From Halorussus salinisoli (lineage in GTDB: Archaea > Halobacteriota > Halobacteria > Halobacteriales > Haladaptataceae): DNA of 64,000 nt. Each line of letters starts with the position of its first letter. Within the stretch, counting starts at the first letter, position 1. This document shows positions 59,428 through 64,000 of the stretch, one piece after another. The stretch lies in contig SZNP01000006.1 in NCBI GenBank assembly GCA_005239435.1, positions 124,001 to 188,000 on the forward strand, read 5' to 3'. The translations under genes were made by a program, and so were the position numbers. The notes under the pieces were generated by a model. It was not told the DNA's origin. It worked only from the letters and a program-made list of their open reading frames with translations, and searched no databases.

Positions 59428-60015
59428 ATGAGCGACCGAACCGCCGCGGTGACCCGCGAGACCGCGGAGACCGACATCGAGGTGACGCTCGACGTGGACG
59501 GCGACGGCGACGCCACTGTCGAGACGGGCGTGGGCTTCTTCGACCACATGCTCGAAAGCTTCGCCAAGCACGGCCTCTTCGACCTGACGGTCCGGTGCGA
59601 CGGCGACCTCGAAATCGACGACCACCACACGGTCGAGGACGTGGCCATCACCCTCGGCGAAGCCTTCGAGGACGCGCTGGACGACAAGCGCGGCATCGAG
59701 CGATTCGCCGACCGAAAGGTCCCGCTGGACGAGGCGGTGGCGGGAGTCGTCGTGGACGTGAGCGGGCGACCGCTCTTCGAGTTCGACGGGGAGTTCTCGC
59801 AATCGAGTGTCGGCGACATGACCAGCCACATGGCGAAGCACTTCGCGCGCTCCCTGGCGATGAACGCCGGGTTGACGCTCCACGTCGAGGTTTCGGGGGA
59901 GAACGCCCACCACGAAATCGAAGCGATGTTCAAGTCGCTGGCGCGGACGCTGGACGACGCGACCAGAATCGACGAGCGCCGGAGCGACGTGGCAAGTACG
60001 AAGGGGCAGCTGTAG
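59428..60015 (+). CDS. hisB: Imidazoleglycerol-phosphate dehydratase
   Basis: A 195-residue protein. The signatures are [31 protein letters not shown], and [43 protein letters not shown], with the two metal-binding His clusters (DHHTVED and NAHHEIE). It makes imidazoleacetol phosphate in histidine synthesis. Its stop touches the stop of the convergent glycolipid-binding-type gene with no gap. Confidence 0.95.
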   Translation: MSDRTAAVTRETAETDIEVTLDVDGDGDATVETGVGFFDHMLESFAKHGLFDLTVRCDGDLEIDDHHTVEDVAITLGEAFEDALDDKRGIERFADRKVPLDEAVAGVVVDVSGRPLFEFDGEFSQSSVGDMTSHMAKHFARSLAMNAGLTLHVEVSGENAHHEIEAMFKSLARTLDDATRIDERRSDVASTKGQL

Positions 60016-60576
60016 CTACGGAAACGCTCGACGGAATATCCCCGGATAATCGAGGACGACGCCGTCGGAATCCACGGGAAGTTCGGCGGTGAAGCCACTT
60101 TCGACGTTCTCGTACCGGAACCTGCCGCCGTCGTCGTCGAGCGACCGCAGGCAGGTGTACCGTTGGTCGACGGACCGAACGGTCATCCGGAGCGCGTCGA
60201 GGTACGCGACCTTCAGCGCGTGCGACTCGCCGACTTCGAATTCGAGGCGGCGAATCGGAATGGTGTTTGTGAACGGCGTCACCGAGACGTCCACGTCTAA
60301 ACAGTCGGTGAGAGCGGAGACCGGTTCGTCGGAGCCGTCGGTCCAGTTTCCCTCGCCGTCGTGTTCGAGTTCGATTTCGTCGGTTCCGTCGAGTCGTTCG
60401 GCGCGAACCGAGCGGACGCGGTCGAACTCGTCACAGCGGACGTGATACGCCACCGAAAACGGGTCGTCCCTGACGCCGACCGTTACGGCGTCTGCGGCGA
60501 CGCCGTCTTCGAACGAGACCGTCAACTGCTCCGTCCCGACGCCGTCCGCCGACTCCCACGCGACCTGTCGTTCCAT
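60016..60576 (-). CDS. Putative glycolipid-binding domain protein
   Basis: A 186-residue beta-rich protein. LDVDVSVTPFTNTIPIRRLEFEVGES, then RMTVRSVDQRYTCLRS and DSDGVVLDYPGIFRRAF, match the Pfam 'putative glycolipid-binding' family (PF06475). The ATG at 60576 (MERQVAWESADG) begins the domain. The true ligand is uncertain, since the family name rests on structural similarity. Confidence 0.85.
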   Translation of the reverse strand: MERQVAWESADGVGTEQLTVSFEDGVAADAVTVGVRDDPFSVAYHVRCDEFDRVRSVRAERLDGTDEIELEHDGEGNWTDGSDEPVSALTDCLDVDVSVTPFTNTIPIRRLEFEVGESHALKVAYLDALRMTVRSVDQRYTCLRSLDDDGGRFRYENVESGFTAELPVDSDGVVLDYPGIFRRAFP

Positions 60577-60952
60577 GCGACTCGCACGGAGCGAGGCGTA
60601 GTGAACACTTCGACCGAACCCCACCCGCTAAAGTCGCCGCGAAGGTTGGACTACGCACCGGAGGTTGCCTGCAAGACACACGTCCTTCGACAACGCGTAC
60701 GAGGACGTGATTCAGGACACCGTCGAGGAGTGGATCGGCTGGGTGCCTCGGGTCGACCCCGACGCGTTCCCCGATTGTTCCGACGTCGCACAACACGGTG
60801 AGGGGACGCCGGTCATCCAGTACGGAGAGACTGCCGACGGTGCTGACCTCTCCGACCGGGAAATCGACGGCGTGCTTCCGCTGACCCCGCTCTGGCCGTT
60901 CGAGTGACGACGGTCGAATCAGCTTTCAGGCCTCGATTGGACGAGTAAAACA
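60577..60952. other. Region with gene remnant(s)
   Basis: About 375 bases that include the partial coding fragment at 60665-60907. Upstream of it is the promoter of the glycolipid-binding-type gene. Nothing else was found. Confidence 0.4.
60665..60907 (+). pseudogene. Probable C-terminal fragment of an unknown protein
   Basis: An open frame with strong protein-like codon use (GC-rich third positions): FDNAYEDVIQDTVEEWIGWV, then FPDCSDVAQHGEGTPVIQYGE and ending PLTPLWPFE. The only start codon is a weak TTG at 60665, and the frame is open only from 60632. It looks like the tail of a longer protein that lost its N-terminus. Not recognised. Confidence 0.4.
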
Positions 60953-61102
60953 GTGGACCGACGAACGTACCTCACGACGCTGGCGGCCGCGAGCGCCACC
61001 GCGACCGTCGGTGTCTCGGGAGCGGCCCTCGGGGGCGTAACTGAAGAGACAACGACTAAGCCCCCGGACGACCCAGTATCCGCAAAATGTTCGACGAGAT
61101 AA
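60953..61102 (+). pseudogene. Orphan Tat signal peptide (remnant N-terminus)
   Basis: A GTG at 60953 starts VDRRTYLTTLAAASATATVG, a twin-arginine signal with a hydrophobic core and a GVSGAALGG end, then only 20 more residues to the TAA at 61100-61102. The stop lies inside the next gene (start 61087), so this frame has lost its mature part, probably by deletion. Alternatively it is a very short exported peptide. Confidence 0.45.
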
Positions 61103-61590
61103 TGCAGAAGTTCGAGGGGAGTCCCTCCCAACAAGCAGTCATCCGCCTCCTCCTCGAACGGGGCTTCTCCGTCAACGACGAGGGCCGGGTCGTCTCGGGG
61201 AGCATCGAAATCCCGAACACCCAAATCGCCCGCGAAATCGGGGTCGACCGTCGGGTGGTGGACTCCACCACCGACGCCATCCTCGCCGACGAGGACCTCC
61301 GGCGCATCTTCCAGAACATCTCTTCGATTCCGAGTCTGATGGACCTCGCGCCCGTCCTCGACCTGAACGTCCTCACCATCGACGTGACCGACGCCGACGA
61401 ACCGGGCATCGTCGCCACCGTCACCACCCTGCTCGCCGACAACGACATATCTATCCGCCAGACAGTCAGCGAGGACCCGGAGTTCACCGACGAACCCCGA
61501 CTCTACCTGGTCACCGACGCCGACATCCCCGGAGACGTGCTCAACGATCTGAAGAACCTCGACTTCGTCCGGAAGATCGAACTGAAGTAG
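61087..61590 (+). CDS. HTH plus ACT-domain amino-acid-sensing regulator
   Basis: A 167-residue protein. Residues about 10-85 form a helix-turn-helix (SQQAVIRLLLERGFSVNDEG, NTQIAREIGVDRRVVDSTTDAI). Residues about 95-167 are an ACT domain (LNVLTIDVTDADEPGIVATVTTLLADNDISIRQTV), which binds amino acids. This layout is seen in archaeal allosteric or transcriptional regulators of amino-acid metabolism, for example COG2061. The target is unknown; serB, hisA and hisB lie nearby. Confidence 0.8.
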   Translation: MFDEIMQKFEGSPSQQAVIRLLLERGFSVNDEGRVVSGSIEIPNTQIAREIGVDRRVVDSTTDAILADEDLRRIFQNISSIPSLMDLAPVLDLNVLTIDVTDADEPGIVATVTTLLADNDISIRQTVSEDPEFTDEPRLYLVTDADIPGDVLNDLKNLDFVRKIELK

Positions 61591-61731
61591 CTACTCGCCG
61601 AGCGACACGGCGGTCGCTTCGAGTTCGACCGGCATGGCTTCGTCGCCGAAAGAAGCGGTCGGTTCGGGGCCGACGCCTCGGCCCGCCGACCCCGAGCCAG
61701 TTATTTCCGTCTCGGTCCCGAGACGACTGCT

Positions 61732-63189
61732 ATGCGACCCACTTCCACCCGACGGCGATTCCTCGCGGTCACGGCCGCCAGCGCGGTGACGGGACTCGCA
61801 GGCTGTTCGCAGTCGGACGACGGGCCGGTGGACGGCGGGCAAGCGACGACGACCTCGGCGACGGCCGCGACGACCGACTCGTCCGGGACCGAAACGACGA
61901 CCGACGCGGGCGAAGCTCTCCCCGATGCGGTCGGACTCGAAACGCTCGCCACTGGGTTCGAGGTGCCCCTGGACGTGGCGTTCGCGCCCGACGCCGACCG
62001 CCGGTACGTCGCCGACCAGCAGGGCCGGGTCTTCGTCCACGAGTCGGACGGTCTCCGCGACCGACCGTTTCTCGACCTGCGAGACTCCATCGTGGTCGGA
62101 CGAGAGACCGGACTGCTCGGTATCGCGCTCCATCCGAACTTCGCCGAGAACCGCCGGGTGTTCGTGCGCTACAGTTCCCCGCCGCGGTCGGGCACGCCAG
62201 AGGAGTACAACCACACGTTCGTCCTCGCGGAGTTCGAGGCCAGCGACGACGGCAGGCGGGCCAAGCCGGACTCCGAACGAGCGATTCTCGAAATCCCGGA
62301 GCCACAGGGCAACCACAACGCCGGGTCCGTCGTCTTCGGACCCGAGGGGTATCTCTACGTGGGCGTCGGCGACGGTGGGGCCGGCGGCGACCAGGGAACC
62401 GGACACGTAGACGACTGGTACGACGCCGTGGACGGTGGCAACGGACAGGACGTGACCGAGAATCTGCTCGGGAGCGTCCTCCGAATCGACGTGGACGGCG
62501 AGCCGTCTTCGACGACTCGAACCGGAAGCGGTGAAACGACCGACCAACCGTCGGGTGACAGGAACTACGCCATCCCCGACGACAACCCGCTGGTCGGCCG
62601 AGACGGACTGGACGAACACTACGCGTGGGGCTTCCGGAACCCGTGGCGGTTGGCGTTCGACCGAGGACGTTTCTTCGTTGCCGACGTGGGACAGAGCAGT
62701 TACGAGGAAGTGAACCTGGTCGAGAAGGGCGGCAACTACGGCTGGAACGTGAAAGAGGGTACCCACTGCTTCGGGGCCGACGACTGCCCGGACCGCACGC
62801 CCGACGACGTTCGCGGCGGCGAACCCCTTCTGGACCCCGTCGTCGAGTACCCCCACTCGGGCGAGGGCGTCACCGGGGTCTCGGTCATCGGCGGGAAGGT
62901 CTACCGCGGGTCGGCACTGCCGGACCTGACCGGCGCGTACCTCTTCGCCGACCTGGCGGCCAAGGGGCGACTGTTCGCCGCGACACCGCCCGAGAGTGGC
63001 GGAGACGGTGGCGACGAGGGCGACAGCGACTCCGAACTCTGGCAGACCAACGTGGTGGAGGTGGCCGGGGACGACGCCGAGGAGGTCAGTCGAGTCTACT
63101 CGTTCGGCCGCGACGCCGACGGCGAAGTCTACGTTCTCGCGAGCGGAAGCGACGGCGGCGGACTCCACCGAGTCGTCCCCGCCGAGTGA
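61732..63189 (+). CDS. PQQ-type soluble glucose/sorbosone dehydrogenase, Tat lipoprotein
   Basis: A 485-residue exported protein. TRRRFLAVTAASAVTGLAGC is a Tat signal with lipobox (Cys25), and a Thr-rich spacer follows. The propeller holds the GSDH pattern: FEVPLDVAFAPD, GLLGIALHPNF, GNHNAGSVVFGPEGYLYVGVGDGG, AIPDDNPLVG, YAWGFRNPWRLAFD, VGQSSYEEVNLVEKGGNYGWNVKEG and YPHSGEGVTG. It oxidises aldose sugars with PQQ, or binds them. Whether this archaeon makes PQQ is not shown here. Confidence 0.85.
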   Translation: MRPTSTRRRFLAVTAASAVTGLAGCSQSDDGPVDGGQATTTSATAATTDSSGTETTTDAGEALPDAVGLETLATGFEVPLDVAFAPDADRRYVADQQGRVFVHESDGLRDRPFLDLRDSIVVGRETGLLGIALHPNFAENRRVFVRYSSPPRSGTPEEYNHTFVLAEFEASDDGRRAKPDSERAILEIPEPQGNHNAGSVVFGPEGYLYVGVGDGGAGGDQGTGHVDDWYDAVDGGNGQDVTENLLGSVLRIDVDGEPSSTTRTGSGETTDQPSGDRNYAIPDDNPLVGRDGLDEHYAWGFRNPWRLAFDRGRFFVADVGQSSYEEVNLVEKGGNYGWNVKEGTHCFGADDCPDRTPDDVRGGEPLLDPVVEYPHSGEGVTGVSVIGGKVYRGSALPDLTGAYLFADLAAKGRLFAATPPESGGDGGDEGDSDSELWQTNVVEVAGDDAEEVSRVYSFGRDADGEVYVLASGSDGGGLHRVVPAE

Positions 63190-63299
63190 CCCGCAAGCGG
63201 GTCGTCGGAAACGTCGCCCGGCTTGCGTACCCCTCGCCCGGCCTGCGTACCTCTCACTCGGCCCGCGCTACTTTACCGCTCGGATGACAACGGTAGCAC

Positions 63300-64000
63300 A
63301 TGGCGATTCTTCCGGAGGACCGAGAGCGTCTCGCGTGGTGGGTGTTCACCGCCGCGATGCTCGGACTGCTCGTGTTCGTCCTCTGGTCGTTCGTCGGAAC
63401 CGTCGTGTTCGGCGTCTTCCTCTACTACGGGATGCGACCGCTCGACCAGCGACTGCGCCAGCGACTCTCCTCGGACACCGCCGCCGACCTGACCATGGTT
63501 CTGGTGACGGTTCCCGTAGTCCTGCTGGTCGGGTACACCGCCATCGTCGGGGTGCAGGAACTGAGCCAACTGACGGGGAGCGACCCCTCGTCGTTCGCGC
63601 GGTTCGTCCCGTGGTCGCCCGAGCAACCGACGGCGCTGGTCGAAGACCTCCAGAAGGCCCTCAGTCCCGGCCCAGCGGAGACGAACCGCCAAGAGATGCT
63701 CTCGGCGGTCCTGTCGGGTCTCTCGACAGCGGCGACCGCGCTTGCGCACTTCTTCCTGTCGCTACTGCTGGCGTTCGTTCTCCTGCGGGAGGACGGCCGA
63801 CTCGCGGAGTGGTATCGGAATCAGTTCGGTTCCGAGGGGTCGGCCGCGTACACCTACGCGCTGGCGGTCGACCGCGACCTCCACTCGGTCTACGTCGGAA
63901 ACGTCCTGACCGTCTTCGCGGTCACGGTGTTGGGACTCGTCGTCTACAACGGCTTGAACCACGTCGCACCGCCGAACCTCGCGGTTCCGGCCCCGGCCCT
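63300..64000 (+). CDS. AI-2E family membrane protein (partial)
   Basis: The ATG at 63300 starts MAILPEDRERLAWWVFTAAM and the frame is open to the right edge (233 codons). N-terminal helices at about 12-28 and 30-45 are followed by the cytoplasmic FLYYGMRPLDQRLRQRL, helix VLVTVPVVLLVGYTAIVGVQ, a periplasmic SPEQPTALVEDLQKAL stretch, and helix FFLSLLLAFVLLREDGRLAEWY. This matches PF01594, like the gene at 16372. The C-terminal helices lie outside the window. Confidence 0.8.
   Translation, partial: MAILPEDRERLAWWVFTAAMLGLLVFVLWSFVGTVVFGVFLYYGMRPLDQRLRQRLSSDTAADLTMVLVTVPVVLLVGYTAIVGVQELSQLTGSDPSSFARFVPWSPEQPTALVEDLQKALSPGPAETNRQEMLSAVLSGLSTAATALAHFFLSLLLAFVLLREDGRLAEWYRNQFGSEGSAAYTYALAVDRDLHSVYVGNVLTVFAVTVLGLVVYNGLNHVAPPNLAVPAPA

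Overview
This window is GC-rich chromosome from a halophilic archaeon (class Halobacteria). The evidence is a strongly Asp/Glu-rich proteome, an archaeal ribosomal protein S6e gene, Tat-type signal peptides and lipoboxes, TATA-like boxes about 28-31 bases before many start codons (leaderless transcripts), and several protein families I know only from haloarchaea. Nothing in the sequence fixes the genus. Overall it reads as a chromosomal housekeeping region with a few accessory patches. I saw no rRNA, tRNA, CRISPR array, transposase or phage gene.

Layout. 0-3.7 kb: the start of an RNA-ligase-like gene, a 44-residue membrane peptide, a CHAT-family (caspase-like) protease and a haloarchaeal RecA-like-family protein. 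3.9-6.8 kb: an aldehyde dehydrogenase, a hairpin-rich gene-free stretch and a possible PD-(D/E)XK nuclease. 6.8-11.9 kb: nosD-nosF-nosY with divergent nosL (copper delivery for nitrous oxide reductase; nosZ is not here) and a SOUL haem-binding protein. 12-17.4 kb: S6e, conserved haloarchaeal proteins, two universal stress proteins, an acetyltransferase and an AI-2E family membrane protein. 17.5-21.5 kb: a thiamine-type ABC importer (lipoprotein, fused permease, ATPase). 21.5-27.7 kb: two tiny overlapping genes, a methyltransferase, a Rad3/XPD-type helicase and two divergent thiosulfate sulfurtransferases. 27.7-41 kb: a rubrerythrin-like protein, uvrB, a methyltransferase, a TSUP transporter with a tiny upstream ORF, an SPFH protein, uvrC, an ABC-2 exporter and NAD+-dependent ligA. 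41-50 kb: a TraB-like protein, a PRC-barrel protein, a class V aminotransferase, an MFS transporter, an S66 peptidase, a GH43-type protein and the metY-metX operon. 50-56.6 kb: a beta-helix/metallopeptidase fusion, an HtrA protease, an SDR protein, a membrane protein and a frameshifted FAD oxidoreductase. 57-64 kb: Hsp20, serB, hisA, hisB, a glycolipid-binding-type protein, gene remnants, an ACT-domain regulator, a PQQ-type sugar dehydrogenase and a second AI-2E family protein.

How the genes work together. DNA repair is well represented (uvrB, uvrC, ligA, Rad3/XPD-like helicase). So are sulfur and amino-acid metabolism: metX-metY make homocysteine, two rhodanese proteins handle sulfane sulfur, and serB, hisA and hisB serve serine and histidine synthesis. 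Transport covers thiamine-type import, ABC-2 export, TSUP and MFS. Envelope proteolysis is represented by HtrA and the HExxH fusion.

Most unusual items: the CHAT protease / RecA-like / small membrane peptide module at 561-3727; a NosL-like domain fused to NosD; a beta-helix fused to an HExxH peptidase; a perfect 19-bp tandem duplication that frameshifts an FAD oxidoreductase; and several small genes or gene remnants that routine annotation would miss.
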